Below, piece after piece: positions 24,854 to 33,070 of a stretch of DNA of 56,029 nucleotides. Source of the DNA: Pedobacter ginsenosidimutans. Its GTDB lineage: Bacteria; Bacteroidota; Bacteroidia; Sphingobacteriales; Sphingobacteriaceae. The number at the start of each line of letters is the position of its first letter. The stretch's first letter is position 1. The notes under the pieces were generated by a model. It had not been told where the DNA came from. It saw only the letters and a list, made by a program, of their open reading frames with translations, and did no database searches. Made by a program: the position numbers and the translations under genes. Location of the stretch: positions 1 through 56,029 of the forward strand of contig NZ_LMZQ01000032.1 in assembly GCF_001442625.1 (NCBI RefSeq). The letters are read 5' to 3'.

Positions 24854-25609
24854 TTATTCCAGTTTCAATGCTTTAAGCAATTTATTAAGCTTCAGTAAAT
24901 CCTCTGGTGTATCTATTGCAACTGTTTCTAAGTCAGTTACTTTCGTTTGAATATAAAATCCATTTTCGATCCAGCGAAGCTGCTCTAAGCTTTCGGCAAT
25001 TTCTAAAGAAGATGGTGGTAATTTGGTAATGGCTTTTAACGATTCTGTTCGGTAACCATAAATTCCGATATGCTTGTAGAACTGGTGCTTTTCTGCCCAA
25101 ACACCTGGTTCTCCATTTCTGATAAAAGGAATTGGGCTACGGCTAAAATACATGGCGCGACCGTTTACATCGATTACCACTTTAGGGCTATTGGGATTGT
25201 ATACACTTTCCTGACTCTGGATAGATTTGATTAATGTTGCCAGTTGTACTTTTTCTTCAGTAAAACAGCTTGCCAATAATTCAATCTGAGCAGGTTCGAT
25301 AAATGGTTCATCACCCTGGATGTTGACCACAATATCGTACCCAGGTAAAGTTTCAATCACTTCAGCGCATCTGTCGGTTCCGCTTTGGTGATTAGTTGAG
25401 GTAAAGATAAACTCTCCACCAAACCGTTTTACTTCATCGGCAATCCGTACATCATCAGTGGCAATTACTACTTTCGATAAGCTTTCGGCTTTCGATGCTT
25501 GCTCGTAAACCCTTTGGATCATGGTTTTTCCGGCAATATCTACCAGAGGCTTTCCCGGAAAACGGGTAGAGGCATATCGTGCAGGAATAATTCCGATAAT
25601 TTTAGACAT
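24854..25609 (-). CDS. kdsB: 3-deoxy-manno-octulosonate cytidylyltransferase
   Basis: A 251-residue enzyme that activates Kdo with CTP for lipopolysaccharide inner-core synthesis in the cytoplasm. The nucleotide-binding start is IIGIIPARYASTRFPGKPL (residues 4-22), followed by VVIATDD and VVNIQGDEPFIEP, both standard for KdsB. Full length and undamaged. Its start lies 1 base after the stop of the DUF5808 gene, so it is the last gene of a dNK-DUF5808-kdsB operon. Confidence 0.96.
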   Translation of the reverse strand: MSKIIGIIPARYASTRFPGKPLVDIAGKTMIQRVYEQASKAESLSKVVIATDDVRIADEVKRFGGEFIFTSTNHQSGTDRCAEVIETLPGYDIVVNIQGDEPFIEPAQIELLASCFTEEKVQLATLIKSIQSQESVYNPNSPKVVIDVNGRAMYFSRSPIPFIRNGEPGVWAEKHQFYKHIGIYGYRTESLKAITKLPPSSLEIAESLEQLRWIENGFYIQTKVTDLETVAIDTPEDLLKLNKLLKALKLE

Positions 25610-25610
25610 A

Positions 25611-25859
25611 CTATTTATTTAAAATCCGAGATAAAATACCAATGGCTATAATCAAAATCAAAACAATATAAGTTGTTCGGTGGGCAAAATTGAGTGTATA
25701 GCCCATTGCATTATTTCGTTTTGGAACAATAAACCTGTAGTCATTTTTGGCGAAATAAAAAATTCCCCATTTCCAGTTTTCAGGTTTTTCATGTTCAAAA
25801 TCCTTTCCATCTTTTTTGCCCCAAAAGAAAAATGTTATTCTGTTTCTAAAATAATCCAT
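25611..25859 (-). CDS. DUF5808-domain membrane-anchored small protein
   Basis: An 82-residue protein. Residues about 25-65 carry the DUF5808 pattern (NWKWGIFYFAKNDYRFIVPK then GYTLNFAH), and residues about 62-80 form one transmembrane helix. The function of the domain is unknown. The start overlaps the end of the deoxynucleoside kinase gene by 14 bases and its stop is 1 base from kdsB, so translational coupling is likely. Confidence 0.75.
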   Translation of the reverse strand: MDYFRNRITFFFWGKKDGKDFEHEKPENWKWGIFYFAKNDYRFIVPKRNNAMGYTLNFAHRTTYIVLILIIAIGILSRILNK

Positions 25860-26460
25860 TTATTTCAGCCTCAATAGATTGGATTACTGTACCTAAATCT
25901 TCTGGGTTGTTGGTGAAATCTAATTTATCTTTATCTAAAATCAATAATTTACCCAGGTTATAACCCTTAATCCAGGCTTCGTATTTTTCGTTCAGTTTAG
26001 ACAGGTAATCGATGCGGATACCTGCCTCATACTCGCGACCACGACGTTGGATATTATTAACCAATGTAGGTACCGATGCACGCAGGTAAACCAATAAATC
26101 GGGTGGTTTAATAAAAGAGGTAATGTTATCAAAAATAGCCCTGTAATTATCATGATCGCGGGTGGTCATTAAAGCCATATCATGCAGGTTTTCTGCAAAA
26201 ATATGTGCGTCCTCGTAAATGGTCCTATCCTGGATTACGTTACGTTTATTTACTTCAATGTCAGTAATTTGCTGAAAACGACTATTTAGGAAATAAATCT
26301 GAAGATTAAAGCTCCAACGTTTCATATCGCTGTAAAAATCTTCCAGATAAGGGTTATTGTCTACAGCTTCGTATAAAGCTTCCCATCCATAATTCTTGGC
26401 TAACAAACCTGTTAAGGTAGTTTTACCGGCACCTATATTTCCTACAATTGCTATGTGCAT
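25846..26460 (-). CDS. Deoxynucleoside kinase
   Basis: A 204-residue deoxynucleoside kinase of the dAdo/dGuo kinase type, which phosphorylates salvaged deoxynucleosides. The P-loop is GNIGAGKTTL (7-16), the catalytic glutamate region is YEAVDNNPYLEDFY (30-43), and the DRT motif is at 78-80 in IQDRTIYEDAHIF. The arginine-rich lid is RRGREYEAGI. Base specificity cannot be read from sequence alone. It is the first gene of the dNK-DUF5808-kdsB unit and is separated from trpS by a heptad hairpin. Confidence 0.9.
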   Translation of the reverse strand: MHIAIVGNIGAGKTTLTGLLAKNYGWEALYEAVDNNPYLEDFYSDMKRWSFNLQIYFLNSRFQQITDIEVNKRNVIQDRTIYEDAHIFAENLHDMALMTTRDHDNYRAIFDNITSFIKPPDLLVYLRASVPTLVNNIQRRGREYEAGIRIDYLSKLNEKYEAWIKGYNLGKLLILDKDKLDFTNNPEDLGTVIQSIEAEINGLF

Positions 26461-26462
26461 TT

Positions 26463-26577
26463 TCTTTAGATTGGAGATTAGAGATGTGAGAAACTAGATT
26501 CGGGATATGCGACTGAGAATTAATCTCAAATCTAATATCTCTAATCTAGTTTCTCGCTTCTCAAATCTATTAAAATT
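26463..26577. repeat. Long heptad-type hairpin between trpS and the kinase gene
   Basis: The whole gap reads as consecutive 7-mers: left arm units such as GAGATTA, GAGATGT, GAGAAAC; right arm units such as ATCTCAA, ATCTAAT, ATCTCTA. The arms pair as a long imperfect hairpin, including a perfect stretch GAGAAACTAGATT against AATCTAGTTTCTC. Confidence 0.8.
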
Positions 26578-26578
26578 A

Positions 26579-27577
26579 TTAAAAACTTTTAAACCCGATT
26601 AAACTGCGAACCTCTCTGATGGTTTTTTGCGCGCTTTCGCGGGCCTTTAATGCACCATGTTTAGCCACTTGCCTTAAATATGAATCATTTTTGGCAATAT
26701 CCAAAATACGTTCGCGCATAGGTGCAGTCGTAATGATCATATCTTCTGCCAGTTGTTTTTTGAAATCGCCATAACGGATCTGCATTTTATTATACAAATC
26801 TTCAAAATGTGCAAGTGTATCGGCACTCGAAACCACTTTCATTAAATCAAAAAGATTCTGGATAGGTTCAGGTTTTGGTTGGTTTTCTTCCGTTGGGCCA
26901 CCATCACTAACCGCTCTCATTACTTTTTTACGAATAGTTTCAGGATCATCAGATAAGTAAACTGCGTTGGCTTCGCCTTCTGATTTACCCATTTTCCCTT
27001 TACCATCTAAACCAGGTACTTTAACGAGTTTGTCAGAGTAGCTAAAAGCGTAAGGTTCAGGGAAATATTCTGTGTTGTATAACCTGTTGAAACGGTTTCC
27101 GAAAGTGCGCGCCATTTCCAAATGTTGCTCCTGATCTTTTCCAACAGGTACTTTGGTAGCTTTATGGATTAAAATATCGGCAGCCATTAATACCGGATAG
27201 GTTAATAAACCTGCATTTACGTTATCAGGGTTGGCACGTACCTTATCTTTAAAAGAAGTACTGCGCTCCAATTCACCCATGTAAGCGTTCATATTTAAGT
27301 ATAGATAAAGCTCCGCAATTTCCGGAACATCACTTTGTATATAAATGGTACTATTTTCTGGATCAATTCCACTAGCCAGATATTCAACCAAAACATGTTT
27401 AATATTTCCATGTAAATCGGCTGGTGTAGGGTGTGTAGTTAAGGAGTGTAAATCGGCGATAAAAAAGTAGCAATTGTAATCGTTCTGCATTTGAACGAAG
27501 TTTTTAACTGCACCATAATAATTACCCAAATGTAATTTTCCTGTTGAGCGGATACCGCTCACCACTGTTTCTTTCAT
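26579..27577 (-). CDS. trpS: Tryptophanyl-tRNA synthetase
   Basis: A 332-residue class I synthetase that charges tRNA-Trp. The HIGH-like motif is HLGN (16-19, in GKLHLGNYYG) and the KMSKS-like motif is KMGKS (195-199). The family signature GKDQEQHLEMAR lies at 147-158. Length is typical. It is the first gene in its minus-strand group, and a hairpin repeat separates it from the following kinase gene, so read-through is uncertain. Confidence 0.97.
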   Translation of the reverse strand: MKETVVSGIRSTGKLHLGNYYGAVKNFVQMQNDYNCYFFIADLHSLTTHPTPADLHGNIKHVLVEYLASGIDPENSTIYIQSDVPEIAELYLYLNMNAYMGELERSTSFKDKVRANPDNVNAGLLTYPVLMAADILIHKATKVPVGKDQEQHLEMARTFGNRFNRLYNTEYFPEPYAFSYSDKLVKVPGLDGKGKMGKSEGEANAVYLSDDPETIRKKVMRAVSDGGPTEENQPKPEPIQNLFDLMKVVSSADTLAHFEDLYNKMQIRYGDFKKQLAEDMIITTAPMRERILDIAKNDSYLRQVAKHGALKARESAQKTIREVRSLIGFKSF

Positions 27578-27683
27578 AATGGCACGAAATTAAAAATAAA
27601 ATACATGCAAATCATAAATCGTTTCAATTTTAATGGCAAGATTTTTTTTGAATACTGGTAAGTCCTACAGTTTATATGTATAG

Positions 27684-27738
27684 TTGTCATCTCCCGTAGC
27701 GTTCCGAAGGAACTCCTTTGGAGGAGAGATCTTTAGAA
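27684..27738. repeat. REP-like element, second copy of the 4024-4077 core
   Basis: It contains the same core as the element at 4024-4077 (AAGGAACTCCT, TGGAGGAG, GATCTTTAGA) with about ten differences. It lies in the divergent gap between trpS and the acyltransferase gene. The two copies are about 23.7 kb apart and both are outside genes. Confidence 0.7.
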
Positions 27739-27834
27739 CGGGTTTCGCCAGTGATTGGTATTATACAACCATAATCTTAGCCCAATGCAATCAGTTGTTT
27801 GAAATATCAAACTATTTTATATTTTTGGTTATCT

Positions 27835-28560
27835 ATGATTTATTTTCTAAGACAAGTACACCGGATATGGTTTCTATTCTGGATACTGTTTTTTTTCGCT
27901 CTGTTCTATCCAATATATTACATTACCTCACGTAATGAGAAGTATTATAGTACGCTCAATTTTTTCAGAAAAGCCAACAGTTTTTTGTGCAGTCTGTTTT
28001 CAGGTGTTTTTTTTCGTTATCAATATGAAGAAAAGTTAAATCCCAAACAAACTTATATTTATTGTGCCAACCATACCTCTAACCTGGATATCATGATTTT
28101 CTGTATCATGGGACATGGAAAATTTCACTTTATGGGAAAGGATGAATTGTTGAATAATCCCGTCTTGGGCATTTTTTTTAAAACCATCGATATTTCTGTG
28201 AACCGCGACAGTAAGATTTCGGCTTTTAAAGCCTTTAAAAAAGCTGGCGAGAACTTAGAAAAGGGGATGAGTCTGATTATTTTTCCCGAGGGTAAAATAG
28301 ATGACCATTATCCTCCAAAGTTGGGCGAGTTTAAAAATGGTCCGTTCCGTTTGGCCATTGATAAAAATATACCACTGGTACCTGTAAGTATTACCAATGT
28401 TTGGAAAATTAATTGGGATGATGGAGCAAAGTATGGAAGTAAGCCAGGAATTTGCGATATTTACGTCCACAAACCTATAAATACATCAATTTTGGCTGAT
28501 GTTGATTCTGATGTATTGAAAGAAAAGGTTTACAGATTGATTGATAGTAAGTTAGTATAA
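27835..28560 (+). CDS. 1-acyl-sn-glycerol-3-phosphate acyltransferase (PlsC-like)
   Basis: A 241-residue membrane acyltransferase of the PlsC family for phospholipid synthesis. Motif I is NHTSNLDIM with the His-x4-Asp pair, and the glycerol-phosphate motif is FPEGKI. A hydrophobic segment (about 7-30) anchors the N-terminus. I favour ATG 27835; the open frame extends to a TTG at 27799 that would add 12 residues. A possible promoter TTTG (27798-27801) with TATTTTTG (27820-27827) would make the mRNA start almost at this ATG. gatC starts 2 bases after the stop, so they are co-transcribed. Confidence 0.9.
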   Translation: MIYFLRQVHRIWFLFWILFFFALFYPIYYITSRNEKYYSTLNFFRKANSFLCSLFSGVFFRYQYEEKLNPKQTYIYCANHTSNLDIMIFCIMGHGKFHFMGKDELLNNPVLGIFFKTIDISVNRDSKISAFKAFKKAGENLEKGMSLIIFPEGKIDDHYPPKLGEFKNGPFRLAIDKNIPLVPVSITNVWKINWDDGAKYGSKPGICDIYVHKPINTSILADVDSDVLKEKVYRLIDSKLV

Positions 28561-28562
28561 AT

Positions 28563-28853
28563 ATGAATTTAGACGCAAAAACCATCCATAAAATAGCCGA
28601 TCTGGCCAGAATTCATATTGATGAAAAACAGGTGGATACATTAATTCCTGAAATGAACAAAATTCTGTCATTCATGGAAAAGTTAAATGAACTGGATACT
28701 TCAAACGTAAAACCATTGGTTTATATGAACGAATCGGTTAATGTTTGGAGAGAAGATGTGGTTAAGCAGGAAATAGCTACGGTTGATGGCTTGAAAAATG
28801 CAGCAAAGCATACCGACCAATTTTTTATGGTACCAAAAATTATTGAAAAATAA
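28563..28853 (+). CDS. gatC: Asp/Glu-tRNA amidotransferase subunit C
   Basis: A 96-residue GatC, the small subunit that holds together the GatCAB complex converting Glu-tRNA(Gln) or Asp-tRNA(Asn) to the amides. The start DAKTIHKIADLARIHI and middle LNELDTSNVKPLVYM match the family, and the length is standard. It begins 2 bases after the acyltransferase stop. gatA and gatB are not in the window. Confidence 0.92.
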   Translation: MNLDAKTIHKIADLARIHIDEKQVDTLIPEMNKILSFMEKLNELDTSNVKPLVYMNESVNVWREDVVKQEIATVDGLKNAAKHTDQFFMVPKIIEK

Positions 28854-28968
28854 TGGTGTATCCACCATGCTAAATTTAATTCGGCATCTTTAACATTAAC
28901 ATTTATATAGTAATTTTTAACCCTCTTGTAACATCTTACCCGCTACGCTTGTCTAAAAAAGAAAAAAC

Positions 28969-29727
28969 ATGGAGAAACCACTCATCACTATAAAAGAAAT
29001 TGGCCGTAAATATGTTATTGGATCTGAAGTGATTCACGCTTTAAAATCAGTTTCTTTAGATATCAATAAAGGCGAATTCGTAGCATTGATGGGCCCATCC
29101 GGTTCCGGTAAATCAACCCTGATGAATATTTTAGGCTGTTTAGATACACCTTCAAGCGGAACCTATGTTTTAAATGGAACAAATGTGAGTCACATGAGTG
29201 ATGATGCCCTGGCAGAAGTGCGCAACCAGGAAATCGGTTTCGTTTTTCAAACCTTTAATTTATTGCCACGTTCTACATCTTTAGATAATGTTGCCCTACC
29301 TTTAATTTATGCCGGAACAAGTAAAAAAGACAGGGATGCAAGAGCAGCTAAAGCATTGGAAAATGTAGGTCTAGGCAATCGTATGGATCATAAGCCAAAC
29401 GAATTATCAGGTGGTCAACGTCAGCGTGTGGCCGTAGCCAGGGCTTTGATTAATAATCCATCTATTATTTTGGCCGATGAGCCAACAGGTAACTTAGATA
29501 CCAAAACCTCAATTGAAATAATGGGCCTGCTTGAAGAAATCCACAGTAAAGGGAACACCATTATTCTGGTTACGCATGAGGAAGATATTGCGCAGCATGC
29601 TCACCGTATTGTACGTATGCGTGATGGTTTGATCGAAAACGATTATTTAAATACAGATATAAAAAATGTATCTCCACGTTTGCAAGCTTTGAAAGATACT
29701 GGCAGCGATTGGGAGAAAATCAATTGA
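28969..29727 (+). CDS. ABC transporter ATP-binding protein, MacB/LolD type
   Basis: A 252-residue ABC ATPase. Walker A is GPSGSGKST (42-50), the Q-loop region is GFVFQTFNLLPR, the signature is LSGGQRQRVAVARAL, and Walker B is IILADEPTGNLD, followed by the switch His in LVTHEED. The subgroup works with FtsX/MacB-type permeases, for example in lipoprotein release or peptide efflux. A matching permease lies at 33071-34315, 3.3 kb away, so the pair may be split. No membrane-fusion protein gene is adjacent. Confidence 0.92.
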   Translation: MEKPLITIKEIGRKYVIGSEVIHALKSVSLDINKGEFVALMGPSGSGKSTLMNILGCLDTPSSGTYVLNGTNVSHMSDDALAEVRNQEIGFVFQTFNLLPRSTSLDNVALPLIYAGTSKKDRDARAAKALENVGLGNRMDHKPNELSGGQRQRVAVARALINNPSIILADEPTGNLDTKTSIEIMGLLEEIHSKGNTIILVTHEEDIAQHAHRIVRMRDGLIENDYLNTDIKNVSPRLQALKDTGSDWEKIN

Positions 29728-29793
29728 GGTTGATGGCGTAAGGCGTAGGGCATAAGGCTTTGAAAGCCCTAAACCTTTCACCTTAAACTATTC
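29727..29793. repeat. Heptad-type inverted repeat
   Basis: The gap between the ABC ATPase and adenosyltransferase genes reads in 7-base steps: AAGGCGT, AGGGCAT and AAGGCTT on the left, CCTAAAC, CTTTCAC and CTTAAAC on the right. GGCTTT pairs with AAAGCC at the centre. Confidence 0.6.
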
Positions 29794-29797
29794 CAAT

Positions 29798-30346
29798 ATG
29801 AAAATCTACACTAAAACCGGCGATAAGGGCCAAACATCACTCATAGGAGGTACCCGAGTACCTAAGTATCACTTACGGATAGACACCTATGGAACTGTTG
29901 ACGAGTTAAATTCGTACGTAGGTTTAATTATGTGCCAGGATATTGAGGCTCACGACCAGAAACTGCTAAAAGAAATTCAGGATAGATTATTTACTATTGG
30001 CTCATCGCTTGCGGCAGACCCAGAGACTTCTAAAATGAAAATCCCCGATCTGCACGATACTGATATTACTTTGTTGGAAAATGAGATGGATCTGATGAAC
30101 GAAAAGCTGCCTGCTTTAAAACATTTTATTTTACCTGGCGGAAATACTGTAGTTTCTTACTGCCATATTGCTAGATGTGTTTGTAGAAGGGCAGAACGGC
30201 TTACAGTTGAACTTGCAGAAAATAGCTTTGTAGATGAGCGCGTAACAGTTTATTTGAATCGTTTAAGCGATTATTTATTCGTTTTGGCACGAAAACTGAC
30301 CGTGTATTTTAAGTCGGAAGAAAACATTTGGATTCCGCGGGTTTAA
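29798..30346 (+). CDS. Cob(I)alamin adenosyltransferase, PduO type
   Basis: A 182-residue ATP:corrinoid adenosyltransferase that makes adenosylcobalamin from cob(I)alamin and ATP. The N-terminal nucleotide-binding sequence TKTGDKGQTSLIGG (5-18) and the C-terminal CRRAERLTVEL and YLNRLSDYLFVLAR are the family hallmarks. No cobalamin riboswitch is seen in front. Its product is the cofactor needed by the CarH-like regulator encoded 17 kb away; a methylmalonyl-CoA mutase elsewhere is another likely client. Confidence 0.94.
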   Translation: MKIYTKTGDKGQTSLIGGTRVPKYHLRIDTYGTVDELNSYVGLIMCQDIEAHDQKLLKEIQDRLFTIGSSLAADPETSKMKIPDLHDTDITLLENEMDLMNEKLPALKHFILPGGNTVVSYCHIARCVCRRAERLTVELAENSFVDERVTVYLNRLSDYLFVLARKLTVYFKSEENIWIPRV

Positions 30347-30431
30347 TAGTGGAAAAATAAGTTTGTTTTGCTCAAAAATTTTAATATACTTTGCGCAATA
30401 ATAAGAACAAGAATTTAATTGAATTGACGAT

Positions 30432-30653
30432 ATGTATTGGACATTAGAATTAGCATCGCACTTGGAAGACGCACCATGGCCTGCAACTAAAGACGAATTA
30501 ATTGATTATGGTATCCGCTCTGGTGCCCCAGTAGAAGTAATTGAAAACTTACAGGCATTAGAAGATGATGGTGAACCTTATGAAACCATTGAGGAAATTT
30601 GGCCAGATTATCCAACTAAAGAAGATTTCTTCTTTAATGAGGACGAATACTAA
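30432..30653 (+). CDS. DUF2795-family small acidic protein
   Basis: A 73-residue acidic protein (MYWTLELASHLEDAPWPATK then DELIDYGIRSGAP) of the DUF2795 type found widely in Bacteroidota. The fold is probably a small helical DNA- or protein-binding module; function unknown. It ends in an acidic tail (KEDFFFNEDEY). It stands alone and is followed by a strong terminator, which supports a separately expressed, probably abundant transcript. Confidence 0.85.
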   Translation: MYWTLELASHLEDAPWPATKDELIDYGIRSGAPVEVIENLQALEDDGEPYETIEEIWPDYPTKEDFFFNEDEY

Positions 30654-30669
30654 ACATTAGAAACTATAA

Positions 30670-30700
30670 AAAAACCTTCCAGCTAAACCGGAAGGTTTTT
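30670..30700 (+). terminator. Rho-independent terminator after the DUF2795 gene
   Basis: Arms AAAAACCTTCC (30670-30680) and GGAAGGTTTTT (30690-30700) flank a 9-base loop and the right arm runs into a T-tract (to 30704). Confidence 0.9.
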
Positions 30701-30822
30701 TTTTATGCCTTCATCTTCACGCGTATCCAGCCGCGCCGATAAAATAATTACATTTTTTAAACAAAAGTGAAAAGCCGAGTGTTAATACATCAATAATATA
30801 ACATTGCTAAAAAATTAACACT

Positions 30823-30981
30823 ATGGGAAATTTATTGTATTTAGTCGCAGTAGTATTGGTAATACTATGGGTAATAGGATTTGTGTTTCACGGCTTCGGA
30901 GACGTTGGCGGTATAATTCACGTTTTATTGGTAATCGCAGTTATTGCAATTCTGCTTAAAATAATTGGCCGGGCGGCGTAA
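30823..30981 (+). CDS. lmo0937-family small membrane protein
   Basis: A 52-residue protein (start MGNLLYLVAVVLVILWVIGF). It has two hydrophobic helices (about 3-22 and 31-47) joined by a short loop FHGFGDVGG, and ends KIIGRAA. This is the pattern of the lmo0937 family of tiny membrane proteins, often linked to stress response; its molecular role is unknown. It is flanked by terminators at 30670-30700 and 31044-31075, so it is a single-gene transcript. Confidence 0.88.
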   Translation: MGNLLYLVAVVLVILWVIGFVFHGFGDVGGIIHVLLVIAVIAILLKIIGRAA

Positions 30982-31043
30982 AAAATATATCGCACCGATA
31001 TTCATTGGTTTAGAAGTAGTGAATACTTTAAGTAGATGGATTA

Positions 31044-31075
31044 AAAAAGGAGTTTCATTTTTGAAACTCCTTTTT
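31044..31075. terminator. Bidirectional terminator between lmo0937-type gene and ispD
   Basis: Perfect 14-bp arms AAAAAGGAGTTTCA (31044-31057) and TGAAACTCCTTTTT (31062-31075) with a 4-base loop; T- or A-runs at both ends allow it to serve the plus-strand small gene and the minus-strand ispD gene. Confidence 0.9.
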
Positions 31076-31080
31076 ATATT

Positions 31081-31746
31081 TTAATTTTTTAACAGCAATT
31101 CGGCAAGCTCCAGATCGATTGGATAAGTGATTTTAATATTCCCTCTCTCTCCTTCGATGATATTTATCTCATAACCAATAGATTCTACCACACTTGCGTC
31201 ATCTGTAAAGTGAGTATCGAACTCTTGGTTGTAAGCTTCTTTAAGAATGCTAATGCTAAAAGTTTGTGGCGTTTGTACTAAATAGATTTCATCACGTTTT
31301 AATGCCGTGGTTTTATCGTCTCTAAGCAAGCGTACGCTATCGCTTGACTGTACGGCTGCAATAACGTTTCCCTGTAGCTCAGCTTCATTAAAACAGTTGT
31401 CTATAAGAGATTTGGAAACCAGTGGACGAACAGCATCGTGAATGGCAACATAACTTTCTTCTTCGATAGCATGTATTGCATTTTTCACTGAGTGAAAACG
31501 CTCCGTGCCGCCATCGATAACCTGGTGCGGTACATGGAAATTAAATTCTTCGCATAACCTAGCCCAGTAAGCCTGTTGATCTTTATTTAGAACCAATAAA
31601 ATTTTAGGTTGAGTATCACTTTGTGCAAAAGCTTTTATGGTGTGCATTAAAACCGGAAGGTTTTTGAGCAGTAGAAATTGTTTTGGGGTTTCCGTTTGCA
31701 TCCGATTGCCAGAACCGCCTGCTACAATTATAGCGTAGTATTTCAT
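31081..31746 (-). CDS. ispD: 2-C-methyl-D-erythritol 4-phosphate cytidylyltransferase
   Basis: A 221-residue enzyme of the MEP isoprenoid pathway, coupling CTP to methylerythritol phosphate. The nucleotide-binding start is VAGGSGNRMQTETPKQF (8-24) with Arg15 and Lys22. The conserved HDAVRPLVS lies near 103-111 and DDASVVE near 182. Length is normal. It feeds the same isoprenoid supply used by Idi and CrtB encoded 17 kb away. A heptad hairpin separates it from queA upstream. Confidence 0.95.
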   Translation of the reverse strand: MKYYAIIVAGGSGNRMQTETPKQFLLLKNLPVLMHTIKAFAQSDTQPKILLVLNKDQQAYWARLCEEFNFHVPHQVIDGGTERFHSVKNAIHAIEEESYVAIHDAVRPLVSKSLIDNCFNEAELQGNVIAAVQSSDSVRLLRDDKTTALKRDEIYLVQTPQTFSISILKEAYNQEFDTHFTDDASVVESIGYEINIIEGERGNIKITYPIDLELAELLLKN

Positions 31747-31828
31747 ATTTAAGAGATGAGATTATAGATTCGAGATATGAGACTTGAATTAACTCAAATC
31801 TCACATCTCAATACTCAAATCTATATTA
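31747..31828. repeat. Heptad-type hairpin between queA and ispD
   Basis: Consecutive 7-mers fill the gap: TGAGATT, CGAGATA and TGAGACT on one arm; ACTCAAA, TCTCACA and TCTCAAT on the other. It closely resembles the repeat at 26463-26577 and overlaps the last bases of queA. Confidence 0.75.
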
Positions 31829-32870
31829 TTAGCATGGCATCACCATAGCTGTAAAATTTATATTTTTCTTTTACTGCAACTTCGTAAGCATTCATTACGT
31901 TTTCATATCCGCCAAATGCACTTACCATCATCAATAAAGTAGATTCAGGCGTGTGGAAATTGGTAATCATTGAGTTTGCAATACTGAAATCGTAAGGGGG
32001 GAAGATAAACTTACTGGTCCAATCGTTAGCCGATTTTAATGTTCTGTTAGCAGAAACAGCCGATTCGATAGCACGCATTGAAGTAGTACCTACCGCACAG
32101 ATTTTTCTTTTTTCTTCTAAAGCCTTGTTTACAATGTTCGCATCTTTTTGCTCGATGATAAACTGCTCAGAATCCATTTTGTGCTTGGTTAAGTCTTCAA
32201 CCTCAACAGTTCTGAAAGTTCCCAAACCAACGTGTAGCGTTACTTCTGCAAATTCTATACCTTTAAGTTCAAGACGTTTCATCAGCTCGCGACTGAAGTG
32301 TAAACCTGCAGTTGGAGCAGCTACGGCACCTTCGTGCTTAGCAAAAATGGTTTGATAACGTTCTTTATCTTCAGCAGTAGCTTTACGTTTAATATATTTG
32401 GGAAGTGGAGTTTCACCTAAAATTTCAACGTTTTTTCTAAATTCTTCGTCAGTGCCTTCAAATAGGAAACGGATGGTACGGCCACGTGATGTAGTGTTAT
32501 CTACAACCTCAGCAACCAATAAATCGTCGTCGCCAAAATATAATTTATTACCAACACGGATTTTACGTGCCGGATCTACCAAAACATCCCATAAACGTAA
32601 TTCCTTGTTTAATTCACGTAGCAAGAAAACCTCGATGGTTGCACCGGTTTTCTCTTTATTGCCATATAAACGGGCAGGAAAAACCTTAGTGTTATTTAAT
32701 ATCATTACGTCTTTGTCATCGAAATAACCTAAAACGTCTTTAAAAATTTTATGTTCAATCTTACCACTGTCTTTGTGTAAAACCATTAGGCGAGCTTCAT
32801 CTCGTTGTTCTGCCGGATTGTTGGCTACTAATGATTCAGGTAAGTTGAATTTGAATTGTGATAATTTCAT
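31821..32870 (-). CDS. queA: S-adenosylmethionine:tRNA ribosyltransferase-isomerase
   Basis: A 349-residue QueA, which transfers and rearranges the ribosyl part of SAM onto preQ1 in tRNA to make epoxyqueuosine. I chose ATG 32870 (MKLSQFKFNLPESLVA), the normal family start; the open frame reaches 32939 but the extra 23 residues are not family-like. Recognisable parts are NNTKVFPARLYG, GAVAAPTAGLHFS, TLHVGLGTFR and ITNFHTPESTLLMM, all QueA signatures. It is followed by ispD after a repeat. Confidence 0.96.
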   Translation of the reverse strand: MKLSQFKFNLPESLVANNPAEQRDEARLMVLHKDSGKIEHKIFKDVLGYFDDKDVMILNNTKVFPARLYGNKEKTGATIEVFLLRELNKELRLWDVLVDPARKIRVGNKLYFGDDDLLVAEVVDNTTSRGRTIRFLFEGTDEEFRKNVEILGETPLPKYIKRKATAEDKERYQTIFAKHEGAVAAPTAGLHFSRELMKRLELKGIEFAEVTLHVGLGTFRTVEVEDLTKHKMDSEQFIIEQKDANIVNKALEEKRKICAVGTTSMRAIESAVSANRTLKSANDWTSKFIFPPYDFSIANSMITNFHTPESTLLMMVSAFGGYENVMNAYEVAVKEKYKFYSYGDAMLII

Positions 32871-33070
32871 TCTTGATGAATTTTTTGAGGTGCAAAAATA
32901 CGAATTTAATTTTTCTTTTTCGTATTTTATCAAACGCAATTTATGTATATTATGTTTTAATCATTTTAAATCAAATAATACAGGGCGATTAATGCATTGT
33001 AGACATAAAATTAATTAGTTTTGAAGATAAGCTGTAACCTTTTCAAAAGCTTTGCATCTAACCTTTAATT

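Noticed and set aside
29728..29797. Cobalamin riboswitch before the adenosyltransferase gene
   Set aside because: The gap is only 70 bases and consists of a heptad inverted repeat; no B12-box-like element is seen.
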